Assembly (NCBI GenBank): GCA_036559705.1
Contig: DATBSP010000053.1
Span: forward strand, 48,820 to 112,819
Direction: 5' to 3'
Origin: Hyphomicrobium_A sp036559705
Lineage (GTDB): Bacteria; Pseudomonadota; Alphaproteobacteria; Rhizobiales; Hyphomicrobiaceae
DNA length: 64,000 bases
In this document: positions 16,999 to 25,270 of the stretch, one piece after another
Numbering within the stretch: position 1 is the stretch's first letter
Layout of the letters: each line of letters opens with the position of its first letter
Made by a program: the position numbers and the translations under genes
Notes under the pieces: generated by a model
The model's database searches: none
What the model saw: only the letters and a program-made list of their open reading frames with translations
What the model was told of the DNA's origin: nothing

Positions 16999-17057
16999 TT
17001 GTGGAATTTGGTTCAGTTTTCCGCAATCGGCTGATTTTCGCGATGTCGGAAGTGAAC

Positions 17058-17089
17058 GCGTCGCCCCTCCGGGCGGCGCTTTTACTTTT
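17058..17089 (+). terminator. Rho-independent terminator after the basic protein gene
   Basis: Stem GCGTCGCCC / GGGCGGCGC (9 bp with one G-T pair), 4-nt loop CTCC, followed directly by TTTTACTTTT. Stands 60 bp after the stop of the 49-residue basic protein. Confidence 0.8.
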
Positions 17090-17175
17090 GGAGCGTCGGC
17101 AGGGTGCACAGAAAGCCCCGTGCCATCGGCACAAGCCGCACATTGCGCAAAATTTGTAGATTAATATGTTAAAAT

Positions 17176-17964
17176 TCAGTGTGTAGCCGCGGCTCGCTCG
17201 GCGTGCGCTAGAACTTCTGGGGCGATCGGCGGCGGGTCAGGCGAACGCGCCGCCTCGACGATCAGCCGGTTGGCGGCCGTCTCAATGCGGCGCTGCAACT
17301 CGGCACGGAACTCGCCGCGCGGCATGCCGGCTGGAAGGGGCTCGAGGAGCTCAACAACGATGGTGCCGGGATAGCGGATCAACTGACGCCGCGGCCAGTA
17401 GAGCCCGGAGTTGAGCGCCAGCGGCACGCACGGCAGGCCGAGGCCTTCGTAGAGCGCAACTGAGCCCGGTTTGTAGTCCGGCTCGGCGCCTGGCGCGCGG
17501 CGCGTGCCCTCGGGAAAGATCAGCACTTCACGGCCGGCCTTGGCGCGGACCTGAGCATCGCGCACGAGCTGGCGCAGGGCGGCGGGGCCGCGCTCACGCT
17601 TGACGAACACGTGCTCGAACTTGCGCGAGAACCAGCCGTAGAAGGGGATGAGCGTTAGCTCCCACTTCATCACCAGTGCGGGGTCGGTGAAGATCGGGAT
17701 CAACGCGAACGTGTCCCAGGCCGACTGGTGTTTGGAGGCGACGAGGTAGGGCGGCTTCGGCAGCCTCTCGCGCCCGCGCACTTCCATGCGCGTGCCGACG
17801 ACCATGCGCAACAGCCACAGCGAGACGATGGCGTGTGCCTTGAGCCCCATCATCGCGTAGCGACGCGGGCCCAACAGCAGGAACGAGCCGCCAACGACAA
17901 AAATCGCCGTGCTCAAGTAGAACAGCAGCGCGAAGACCAGCGAGCGGAGCAGCGCAAGCGACAA
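17176..17964 (-). CDS. plsC: 1-acyl-sn-glycerol-3-phosphate acyltransferase
   Basis: Acylates lysophosphatidate to phosphatidate at the inner membrane. The 262 residues have an N-terminal membrane helix (LLRSLVFALLFYLSTAIFVVGGSFLL), the catalytic HX4D motif in KHQSAWDTF, the GWFSRKF region and the FPEGTRR substrate motif. The start is TTG at 17964, 3 bp after the ydcF stop; no better ATG exists upstream. Last gene of the leftward ftsE-ftsX-ydcF-plsC block. Confidence 0.93.
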   Translation of the reverse strand: MSLALLRSLVFALLFYLSTAIFVVGGSFLLLGPRRYAMMGLKAHAIVSLWLLRMVVGTRMEVRGRERLPKPPYLVASKHQSAWDTFALIPIFTDPALVMKWELTLIPFYGWFSRKFEHVFVKRERGPAALRQLVRDAQVRAKAGREVLIFPEGTRRAPGAEPDYKPGSVALYEGLGLPCVPLALNSGLYWPRRQLIRYPGTIVVELLEPLPAGMPRGEFRAELQRRIETAANRLIVEAARSPDPPPIAPEVLAHAERAAATH

Positions 17965-17967
17965 GGG

Positions 17968-18618
17968 TCAGAATATCCCGGCCGATTGCCCGGCCGGTAC
18001 CTCGGCCAAAGAGCTCGACTGCGTGGACCGCAGCAGGCGCGCCACCGTCAGGTGTGCGACCGTCGGCAGAAACTTGAAGTATTCCGAGATCAGCGTGCGG
18101 GTGACGGAAGCGTGCAGCCACCAGCGCGTCGGCGGGAAGTTGCTTGGCACCACCGGGTGTGGGATCAGCTGCGTATCCGGCATGGCCAGCGACAGCTCGG
18201 CAAGGCTGCGGGGCATGTGATAGCTGGCGGTGACGACTATGAGGCTCTCGTACCCGCGCGAAGCGGCCCAGGCACGCGTTTCATTGGCATTGCCGGCTGT
18301 GTCGAGGGCGGCATAGCCCACGTCGACGCAGCAGTCGAACTTGTCCTCGGGAAGCCCGGAGATCTCCAGGAGTGCCTTCTTGCCGGTGCGGCGGAAGACA
18401 CCGGAGATCAGCATGCGCTGGGCGCGGCCTTCGTCGAGAAGGCGGGCGCCCTCGGCAATGCGGCGCCCCTCCCCCGTCAGCACGACGATACCGTCGGCGT
18501 GCGGATTGTTCTCGGCGGGCAGGCGGGTGACGACGCTGGCGAACAAAACAAAGCCTAGGGCCAGCAGCGACAACGTCGCTCCCGCCCCGAGTACTATGGC
18601 TCGCCGCAAGCTGCTCAT
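17968..18618 (-). CDS. YdcF/SanA family (DUF218) membrane-anchored protein
   Basis: A 216-residue protein with one N-terminal membrane helix (VLGAGATLSLLALGFVLFASVV) and a DUF218 domain: GIVVLTGEGRRIAEGARLLDEGRA, LISGVF, the acidic-Asn NANETRAWA and VTASYHMPRSL blocks. Relatives ElyC and SanA act in envelope integrity under stress. Its place between ftsX and plsC is conserved in rhizobia and suggests a role in envelope growth, but the reaction is unknown. Confidence 0.85.
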   Translation of the reverse strand: MSSLRRAIVLGAGATLSLLALGFVLFASVVTRLPAENNPHADGIVVLTGEGRRIAEGARLLDEGRAQRMLISGVFRRTGKKALLEISGLPEDKFDCCVDVGYAALDTAGNANETRAWAASRGYESLIVVTASYHMPRSLAELSLAMPDTQLIPHPVVPSNFPPTRWWLHASVTRTLISEYFKFLPTVAHLTVARLLRSTQSSSLAEVPAGQSAGIF

Positions 18619-18769
18619 CGCGGAGGCTGCTGCCTACGTTCTTGGTCCCGAGACGCTCAGGCGCCGTTGAGCGTCGGCGCACACTAACCGATTTGATCCC
18701 GTTTGCGACAGATCCTTTGCAGTTTGGCAACGAGTTCACCGCCGGTGGCTTTGCGGCACTTGCGCGGCG

Positions 18770-19879
18770 CTACGGTTTGGAATTGAGGATGCGGAACACG
18801 CCAAATCGGGACGTCAACATGCACAACCCCGAGATAATTACGACGACGCCGCCGAGCAGCAGGTAGCCGCGGGCGTCGAGGCCGCCGGTACCGATCAACC
18901 GATGCATTTCGGCCGTGGTCGTGGAGCCGCCCCCTAGAATTTGCATGACAGTCGGCATGCCAAGAAAGACGACCATGGCGCAAACCGCCCCGACGAGGCC
19001 GGCGCGAATGCCGAGCCGCAGGAAGTGGCGCTCGAACTCGCGGGCGATGTAGCGGTCCGTGGCGCCCACGAAATGCAGCACCTCGACGATTTCGCGGTTG
19101 GAGGCGAGAGCCGAGCGCGTCGCCGAGACGATAACGGCGGTGGTTGCGGCGCAAACGAGCAAGAGGATGGCCAGTCCACCAAGCGCGAAGGAACGCGTCA
19201 CGGTACGGATCTGCTGCTGCCAACGGCGGTGGTCGTCGAGTGAGGCCGAGGGGAATTGCTTGGTCAGCTCGGAACGAAGCTCATCGATGTTGGGGGGCTC
19301 ATCGCGGTCGATCTCGACGGCGATGAGTCGCGGCACGGGAAGCGCGGCGAGCACATTCGACTGGCCGAGCCACGGCTCCAGCAGCTTCGATGAATCTTCG
19401 AGGCTGAGCGCGCTGGCGCGTGTGATGCCTTTGTGGTTGCGCAGGAAGGCCTCCGCATCGCGCACCGTCTTGTCGACGTCCATGCCATCGCGTGGCTCGA
19501 TCTGCGCCGTCACCTCGCTGGCAATGTCTTTCAGCCAAGCGCTGGCGGATTCGTTGATCATGTACACGGCACCGGCCGTGAGGCAGGCGAGGAAGCACAT
19601 GATGGAAATGACGAGGGTGAGCGAGCGACCGGTGACCGAGTCCGGCGGCACCACAGGGGTGCTCGACTGCTCGTTCTTCGCCTTGCGATTGCGCGAGGGG
19701 GCAAACTTGCGGACGGGCGGCGGATCATCCTGAGCGCCGATGGTCGGCGACTCATAGGCATAGTGCTGGTTGGGGCCCGAGGGCCCCGTCAACACCGTGT
19801 CGTAGAGATCGAAGTTTGTCGCGGTCTGCGACGTGCTTAGATCCCGGCGGCCGGTGGGCTTGTCATACGATCCGGACAT
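18770..19879 (-). CDS. ftsX: Cell-division protein FtsX
   Basis: Membrane partner of FtsE; the pair regulates peptidoglycan hydrolases at the septum. The 369 residues start with a long charged, disordered cytoplasmic region (about 90 residues), then a membrane helix (LVISIMCFLACLTAGAVYMI), a periplasmic domain and three C-terminal helices (ALGGLAILLLVCAATTAVIV, LGIRAGLVGAVCAMVVFLGM, LLLGGVVVIISGLCML). Overlaps ftsE by 17 bp. The first 90 residues are longer than in E. coli, as is common in alphaproteobacteria. Confidence 0.92.
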   Translation of the reverse strand: MSGSYDKPTGRRDLSTSQTATNFDLYDTVLTGPSGPNQHYAYESPTIGAQDDPPPVRKFAPSRNRKAKNEQSSTPVVPPDSVTGRSLTLVISIMCFLACLTAGAVYMINESASAWLKDIASEVTAQIEPRDGMDVDKTVRDAEAFLRNHKGITRASALSLEDSSKLLEPWLGQSNVLAALPVPRLIAVEIDRDEPPNIDELRSELTKQFPSASLDDHRRWQQQIRTVTRSFALGGLAILLLVCAATTAVIVSATRSALASNREIVEVLHFVGATDRYIAREFERHFLRLGIRAGLVGAVCAMVVFLGMPTVMQILGGGSTTTAEMHRLIGTGGLDARGYLLLGGVVVIISGLCMLTSRFGVFRILNSKP

Positions 19880-20519
19880 GACCGTCGTGCAGCTCCAGCC
19901 GCGGCGCCTTGAACTGCCGCATCAGTTGATGGTCGTGGGTGGCGATAAGCACCGAGGTGCCAAGGCGATTGAGTTCGATGAACAGACGCAGCAGGCGCCG
20001 CGCCATTTGCGGGTCGACGTTGCCGGTCGGCTCGTCGGCGAGCAGCAGCTCCGGCTTGCCGATGACCGCACGTGCGATGGCGGCGCGTTGCTTCTCTCCA
20101 CCGGAAAGAATGGAAGGATAAGCGTGCATGCGGTCGCCGAGGCCGACCCATTGCAATAAATCGGTTACATCCTCGCGGTAGTCGCCAAGGCGCTTGCCCA
20201 CGACGCGCAAGGGGAGTGCGACATTCTCCCACGTCGTGAGGTGATCGAGGAGGCGGAAGTCCTGGAACACAATGCCGATGCGGCGGCGCAGCTGCGCTCG
20301 CTTCGATGTGGAGATGCGGCTGACGTCTTGGTTAAAGAGGTGGATCTGGCCGCGTGTGGGGTGGCGCGACATAAACAGGAGTCGCAGCAGCGAGGTCTTT
20401 CCCGCACCGGACGGCCCGGTGAGGAAGTGGAACGATCCCGGCCGCAAATGGAAGCTTACTTCCGACAGAATGTCCGGTCCCTGCTCGTAGGCGAGCGCGA
20501 TGTTCGACAGACGAATCAC
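19863..20519 (-). CDS. ftsE: Cell-division ATP-binding protein FtsE
   Basis: ABC ATPase of 218 residues: Walker A GPSGAGKTS, Q-loop FQDFRLLDHLT, signature LSGGEKQR, Walker B LLLADEPTGN, switch His in ATHDHQLM. The GTG at 20519 (VIRLSNIALAYEQG) is the natural start for the fold; an ATG at 20594 would add 25 residues of no family character. With ftsX it forms an overlapping pair. Confidence 0.94.
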   Translation of the reverse strand: MIRLSNIALAYEQGPDILSEVSFHLRPGSFHFLTGPSGAGKTSLLRLLFMSRHPTRGQIHLFNQDVSRISTSKRAQLRRRIGIVFQDFRLLDHLTTWENVALPLRVVGKRLGDYREDVTDLLQWVGLGDRMHAYPSILSGGEKQRAAIARAVIGKPELLLADEPTGNVDPQMARRLLRLFIELNRLGTSVLIATHDHQLMRQFKAPRLELHDGHVRIV

Positions 20520-20731
20520 AGATTTCAGCCAGCGGTTTGCAGCATGAGGCGCCAGGCTCCCAAGGTCACGAAATACGTGGGAACCGGCGATCAATCGGGT
20601 ACGAATGTGGCGGGTTCGTGTGCAGAGGGCGGTGCATACGGGCTAAGCACGTTATGGCGGGATTGCCGGGAGGATGCAATGTCCTGCTATCCTCCCCGAG
20701 CACGAGGCCAATGCGGTTTGGAACAGTGGTC

Positions 20732-21283
20732 ATGAACGACACGTCGACGCCAACCGACCCCGATCTCGAGGTCATATTCACGCCGGAGGCCATTGCTGGG
20801 CGCCTCAACGAGCTGGCGCAGCAGATCGCCGGCGCGGGGCTGGAGAATTTGCTCGTGGTGGCCATCTTGAAGGGCAGCTTTGTGTTCGCCGCAGATCTTA
20901 TCCGCGCGCTGTACACCGTGGGGTTGGCGCCGGAGGTCGATTTCATGACGCTGTCCAGCTACAAGAAGGCGCGCATCTCGTCAGGGCAGGTGTCGATCCT
21001 GCGCGACATGGATCTCGACGTGCGCGGCCGCAACGTACTCATCGTCGATGACGTGCTGGATTCGGGCCGCACCCTCGCCTTCGCCAAGGATCTTATCGCA
21101 GCGCGTGGCGCGGCGTCGATTCGCACCTGCGTGCTGCTCGACAAGCAATTGCCGCGTGCCGTCAATCTCGAGCCCGACTACTACGCGTTCCTGTGTCCCA
21201 ACGAGTTCGTCGTCGGCTACGGCATGGATGTGGCGCACCGCTACCGCGAGCTGCCGTTCGTCGGCCGCGTCGTGCGGCAGTAG
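20732..21283 (+). CDS. hpt: Hypoxanthine phosphoribosyltransferase
   Basis: Purine salvage enzyme converting hypoxanthine/guanine and PRPP to IMP/GMP. The 183 residues contain VAILKGSFVFAADL (PPi loop), the FMTLSSYKK flexible loop, the PRPP motif VLIVDDVLDSGRTL and the base-contact VVGYGMDVAHRYRELPFVG. The ATG at 20732 is chosen; an in-frame ATG at 20711 adds seven residues. The cpdR gene starts 13 bp after its stop, a pairing seen in other alphaproteobacteria. Confidence 0.93.
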   Translation: MNDTSTPTDPDLEVIFTPEAIAGRLNELAQQIAGAGLENLLVVAILKGSFVFAADLIRALYTVGLAPEVDFMTLSSYKKARISSGQVSILRDMDLDVRGRNVLIVDDVLDSGRTLAFAKDLIAARGAASIRTCVLLDKQLPRAVNLEPDYYAFLCPNEFVVGYGMDVAHRYRELPFVGRVVRQ

Positions 21284-21296
21284 GCAAGGAGGGGCG

Positions 21297-21653
21297 ATGG
21301 CCAGAATACTACTTGCCGATGACGACGCGGCGACGCGCGATCTCGTCAGGCGCGCGCTGCAGGCGGATGGCCACAACGTGCACGTCACGCAGGACGGAAG
21401 CGAAGCGCTCGAATGCGTCGAGGGTTCACAGAAGTTCGATGTTCTGGTGAGCGACGTCGAGATGCCGCTGCTCGATGGTGTCGCCTTGGCACAGCGCGCG
21501 CTGAAGCAGCCGAACCTGCGCGTGCTGCTGATGTCGGGCTTCGCCGAGCAGCTCGACCGCGCGAAGTCATTGAAGAGCGCGCGGGTGGCAGTGCTGTCCA
21601 AGCCATTCTCGCTGGAAGACGTGCGCGCCAGCGTGCGCAAGCTCCTGGCCTAA
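21297..21653 (+). CDS. cpdR: Single-domain response regulator CpdR
   Basis: The 118-residue protein is a lone receiver domain starting MARILLADDDAATRDLVRRAL, the characteristic CpdR opening. The phospho-acceptor is D53 (VSDVEMPLLDG), with the acid pair D8-D9-D10, the Ser in LLMSGF and K102 in SKPFS. CpdR controls ClpXP-dependent degradation of CtrA and other factors in the alphaproteobacterial cell cycle, with its phosphate supplied by CckA-ChpT. AAGGAGGGG upstream is a strong ribosome binding site. Its stop overlaps the convergent neighbour by 4 bp. Confidence 0.9.
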   Translation: MARILLADDDAATRDLVRRALQADGHNVHVTQDGSEALECVEGSQKFDVLVSDVEMPLLDGVALAQRALKQPNLRVLLMSGFAEQLDRAKSLKSARVAVLSKPFSLEDVRASVRKLLA

Positions 21654-22447
21654 GGTGACTTCGGGCTCTGCGGCGGCGCGACCGATGTCGCGGCGGGGGC
21701 CATCGCCGGAGCGGGCGCCGGTGCGGTTGGCGGCAGCGTGCCGGTGAGCGGTGCTGTCGTTGTGGATGGCGGCGGCGGCTCAGGTGGCCGCGTGCAATTG
21801 GCTTTGATGTTGATTTCCGCGAGCCGTTTGCGCTCCGCCTTGGCGTTGGAAAAGGGCGAGAAGGAAAGCCGCGTCAGCTTGTAGAGCTCGTCGGTGAACG
21901 TCGCCCCGCAATCGAGAATGAACTGGTGCAGCTGCGCCATCCGGCACGCTTCGAGCATCGGCACCACGTCCTCGCCGGCAAGCTTGCGGTCGTAGGCTTT
22001 GGTGAGGCAGCGGTCGACGTCGGCCATCGAGGCAACGAGCTCGTCCTCGAAACTCTTTTCCAGCCCGGCGAATTTCATGTCGCCGCCGACTTCGCGGATG
22101 GCGAACAGGTTGAGCAGGATGTTCTTGTTCCAGTCGACATAGGCTTCGTCGTAGGCACGCTTGCGGAACTGGACCTCATCGAGCGGTGCGTTGCGGCGCA
22201 TGGACGAGACGACCATGCCGGCGCGCGTGCGGCGCTCATATATGAGATGGGCAAGTGACTCGACCGATTTGCGGCGGCTCTGCTGGGTTGCGTAAGTCTG
22301 CGCCAGCCATGTGCCGACAAATGCGGTGACGATGCCGTTGAGCACGGCGGAGGCGGGCGCGAAGACGATGAGCTGGCGCCGCGTCAGACGCGCCGCTCGT
22401 ATCAAACCATGCCGTATTTGGACACGTGCTCCCCTCCCGCCACCCAC
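21650..22447 (-). CDS. Hypothetical membrane-anchored protein with proline-rich tail
   Basis: A roughly 265-residue product (GTG start at 22447, uncertain). It has one hydrophobic segment near the N-terminus (LIVFAPASAVLNGIVTAFVGTWLAQTYA), a helical soluble domain (residues about 60-200) and a C-terminal Pro/Ala/Thr tail (about 55 residues). Cysteines occur in DVDRCLTKAYDRK, EACRMAQ and ILDCGATF. I know no function. It is convergent with cpdR (4-bp overlap of stops) and upstream of nothing on its strand. Confidence 0.65.
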   Translation of the reverse strand: MGGGRGARVQIRHGLIRAARLTRRQLIVFAPASAVLNGIVTAFVGTWLAQTYATQQSRRKSVESLAHLIYERRTRAGMVVSSMRRNAPLDEVQFRKRAYDEAYVDWNKNILLNLFAIREVGGDMKFAGLEKSFEDELVASMADVDRCLTKAYDRKLAGEDVVPMLEACRMAQLHQFILDCGATFTDELYKLTRLSFSPFSNAKAERKRLAEINIKANCTRPPEPPPPSTTTAPLTGTLPPTAPAPAPAMAPAATSVAPPQSPKSP

Positions 22448-22468
22448 GGGTATCGGGAGTTTAGCAGA

Positions 22469-23494
22469 TTACCCGCCAGTGACGCTCATGTGGCGTGCGA
22501 CCGCGGGCCGGCCGGCGCGGCGGTCAATGACGAAGTCGTGGCCTTTCGGCTTCAGCAGCATCGCTTCGTCGATGGCCGCCTGCAAAGCCGCATCATTGGG
22601 GCCGGCGCGCAGCGGTTCGCGCAGGTCGACCGCGTCTTCCTGCCCAAGGCACATGAATAGCGTCCCGGTGCAGGTGAGGCGGACGCGGTTGCAGCTTTCG
22701 CAGAAATTATGCGTCATCGGCGTGATGAAGCCGAGACGGCCGCCCGTCTCGGCGATGCGCACATAGCGTGCCGGGCCGCCGGTCCGATGCGGGATGTCGT
22801 CCAGCGTCCAGCGGTCGAGCAGGCGGCGACGCACAATGGACAGCGGCAGGTATTGGTCGTGGCGAGCGCCGTCGATCTCGCCCAGCGGCATGGTCTCGAT
22901 CAGTGTCAGGTCGTAGCCGCGGCCGTGGGCGAAGTGGATGAGATCGTCGATCTCATCCTCGTTGGTACCCTTCAGGGCCACGGCGTTGATCTTGACCTTG
23001 AGGCCGGCAGCGTCGGCGGCATCAAGACCCTGCATGACAGCCGAGAAATCTCCCCAGCGGGTGATGGCGCGGAAGCGGTTGGGTTGCAGGGTGTCGAGTG
23101 AGACATTGATACGCTCGACGCCGGCGCTCTTGAGCTCAGTGGCAAAGCGGTTCAGCTGGCTGCCGTTGGTCGTCACCGTCAGCTCGTCGAGGCGGCCGGC
23201 GTTGATGTGCCGCGACAGCTCGCGGAACAGCCACATGATGTTCTTGCGCACGAGCGGCTCGCCGCCGGTGATACGCAGTTTGCGCACGCCGCGGCTGACG
23301 AAGGCCGTGCAGATGCGATCCAGCTCCTCGAGCGTAAGCAGCTCCCGGCGTGGCAGGAAGCTCATGTGCTCGGACATGCAATACACACACCGGAAGTCGC
23401 ATCGGTCGGTCACCGACACCCTTAGGTAGGTGATCGAGCGGCCAAAGCGGTCGACGAGAGCGGGCAGCGGCGGCGTATTGATGTGATCACCCAT
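22469..23494 (-). CDS. moaA: GTP 3',8-cyclase MoaA
   Basis: Radical-SAM enzyme for the first step of molybdopterin synthesis. The 341 residues have the N-terminal cluster motif CDFRCVYCM, the ITGGEPLVR SAM-binding block, a second cluster from NFCESCNRVRLTCTGTLFMC and the C-terminal Gly-Gly (HMSVTGG) required for activity. Start at 23494 (MGDHINTPPLP); the frame continues upstream to 23896 with no family similarity, so the long version is rejected. Same strand as mobB and mobA but separated by about 500 bp. Confidence 0.96.
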   Translation of the reverse strand: MGDHINTPPLPALVDRFGRSITYLRVSVTDRCDFRCVYCMSEHMSFLPRRELLTLEELDRICTAFVSRGVRKLRITGGEPLVRKNIMWLFRELSRHINAGRLDELTVTTNGSQLNRFATELKSAGVERINVSLDTLQPNRFRAITRWGDFSAVMQGLDAADAAGLKVKINAVALKGTNEDEIDDLIHFAHGRGYDLTLIETMPLGEIDGARHDQYLPLSIVRRRLLDRWTLDDIPHRTGGPARYVRIAETGGRLGFITPMTHNFCESCNRVRLTCTGTLFMCLGQEDAVDLREPLRAGPNDAALQAAIDEAMLLKPKGHDFVIDRRAGRPAVARHMSVTGG

Positions 23495-23710
23495 TGCGAA
23501 TTGCGACCTGTGCGGTTGCCGGTTTAACGCCCGGTCTGACCATGCATTAGATGGTCGCGCGGTTGCCGGTAAGCTAGCGACCGCGGTGGCGGGTTCAAGG
23601 ATTTTGTCGGATTCGGGCCGCACCAGTCCGTGTGGGTGTGGATGGTGTCGCCGAATTGGCCGCAGCGCTTTGTCTGCCCTGACGGGTTGAACAGCGCGGA
23701 AAGTGCAGCG

Positions 23711-24067
23711 ATGCATACGCTCGTAGACCTTATAGCATGGCTTGCCGCCCGAGCCGGCGCCAACCTCGGCATTACCGCCGCGGGCACGCCCGCGGAGCCG
23801 TGGAGCGGGGCGACCAACGCCGACCGCGCCGGGCGGCTGGTGCCGGTGCCGCAAGACGGGCTGGAACCGGAGGTGAGCCGGTCCCTCGGGGTGCATTGGG
23901 CGCTTTGGCTGGCTGTGGGCCTCATTCTGCTGATCCTCGCCGTCGGCTACGTGCGCCGTAAGTGGCGTGCGCGGGGCGAGGCGCGTCCCGTCCCGGCCGT
24001 CTCACTTGGCGAGGGCCGCGATGAAATCGGCGATGCCTTCGCTGTCGTCGAGATCGAACAGCGGTAG
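23711..24067 (+). CDS. Possible small membrane protein (118 aa), doubtful
   Basis: ATG with GGAAAG about 9 nt upstream. The predicted peptide has one good membrane helix (HWALWLAVGLILLILAVGYVRRKWR) with a positive flank, which is more than expected by chance, but its last 22 codons overlap the 3' end of mobB on the other strand and the rest resembles no family I know. It fills an otherwise empty 500-bp gap between moaA and mobB. Could be a chance reading frame. Confidence 0.35.
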   Translation: MHTLVDLIAWLAARAGANLGITAAGTPAEPWSGATNADRAGRLVPVPQDGLEPEVSRSLGVHWALWLAVGLILLILAVGYVRRKWRARGEARPVPAVSLGEGRDEIGDAFAVVEIEQR

Positions 24068-24508
24068 ACCATTGGCGTCCGTAGCGTGATCGGCGGCCAC
24101 CGCGATGACATGTGGATCGCGCGCCGCCAGGTGTTCCTGCGTCGGTGAGGCCTGACGCCGCAGCTCGATCTTGGCGATCGGCGCGCTCTTGAAGCCTTCG
24201 ACAACGATGATGTCTGCTGCGGCCAGGTAACTTGGCAGGTCGGCAAGCCCCGGCGACGTGTCTACCTGTCTGTTCCCGGAAACCTCCCAGGCGTTGGGCG
24301 CGACGACGATCGTCTTGAAGGCCCCGGCGCGCGCGTGCCGCTCGCCGTCGGTCGTGCCATCGCATGGGCGCAGGTCATGGTGCGTATGCTTGACCGTCGC
24401 TACCTTGAAGCCTTGCCGCACGAGGGCGGGAATGATGCGCTCGACCAGCGTCGTCTTGCCGGAATTCTTCCAGCCGACGATGCCGATGAGTAGGGGCGGC
24501 TTAACCAC
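24002..24508 (-). CDS. mobB: Molybdopterin-guanine dinucleotide biosynthesis protein MobB
   Basis: GTP-binding P-loop protein that assists MobA. The 168 residues begin VVKPPLLIGIVGWKNSGKTTLVERIIPAL with the Walker A GWKNSGKTT, then VATVKHTHHDL and the VVEGFK block. The GTG at 24508 overlaps the end of mobA by 8 bp, giving coupled translation. A longer frame upstream to 24700 lies inside mobA and is discounted. Confidence 0.9.
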   Translation of the reverse strand: MVKPPLLIGIVGWKNSGKTTLVERIIPALVRQGFKVATVKHTHHDLRPCDGTTDGERHARAGAFKTIVVAPNAWEVSGNRQVDTSPGLADLPSYLAAADIIVVEGFKSAPIAKIELRRQASPTQEHLAARDPHVIAVAADHATDANGLPLFDLDDSEGIADFIAALAK

Positions 24509-25154
24509 GCGCGGTCTCGGTGGCGAAGAGCGCGCGCGCCTTTTCGAGATCGGCCGGCGCGTTGACGTTGAAGAAGGGGTCGATGGCCGCCCCGCCAATC
24601 TCCACGGGACCGAAGTCGGCAACCGCGCATCCTTGCGCATCCGCGAAGCGATGCAGCGCGCGTACATTCTGCCCGAGAGACTCGGCGAGCGCCTCGGCAA
24701 GTTCTAAGCGCCATAGTCCCGCCACCGGGTGCCGCTCGCCCTTCGAAGCCGCGATGGCGCACGGGGCTTCCTTGGCGAGCAGCGCCGCCTTGAGGCGGGC
24801 GACCAGATCGAGCGGCAGGAACGGGCTGTCGACAGGGACGCTGGCGATGTATTTGGCCTCCGGCGTCTCGCGTCGTGCCCACTCGATGCCGGCGTGCAGT
24901 CCGGCCAGCGGCCCGGCATAGTCCTCGATAGTATCGGCGACGACTGGCAGGCAATGGCCGGAAAAGCGTGCCGGGTCGCCGTTGGCGTTGATGACGATGC
25001 GGTCGACTTGCGGGCGTAGCCGCGACAGCACGTGCAGCAGCATCGGCCCACCGCCGATGTCGAGCAGCGCCTTGTCGCGCCCGCCCATGCGCGAGGAACG
25101 GCCGCCGGCTAGCAGCACGCCCGTCACTTCGCTATCGATGTCGCCCGTACGCAT
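24501..25154 (-). CDS. mobA: Molybdenum cofactor guanylyltransferase MobA
   Basis: Attaches GMP to molybdopterin to form MGD used by DMSO-reductase-family enzymes such as formate dehydrogenase and nitrate reductase. The 217 residues begin VTGVLLAGGRSSRMGGRDKALLDIGGGPM, the nucleotidyltransferase signature, and include VPVDSPFLPLDLV (metal-binding Asp) and NVNAPADLEKA near the end. Together with moaA and mobB it shows that the host uses MGD enzymes, none of which are in this window. Confidence 0.94.
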   Translation of the reverse strand: MRTGDIDSEVTGVLLAGGRSSRMGGRDKALLDIGGGPMLLHVLSRLRPQVDRIVINANGDPARFSGHCLPVVADTIEDYAGPLAGLHAGIEWARRETPEAKYIASVPVDSPFLPLDLVARLKAALLAKEAPCAIAASKGERHPVAGLWRLELAEALAESLGQNVRALHRFADAQGCAVADFGPVEIGGAAIDPFFNVNAPADLEKARALFATETARG

Positions 25155-25270
25155 GGGAGCGATTTAGGCCCGGCGAGGGGCGGCGGCAAGCATTGCGCAC
25201 CGCCGCCATTGTGACCCCGGCGGCCGGCGGGATATAACGGCGCGGGCTCCGGGGATTGGGAGAAGCGTCC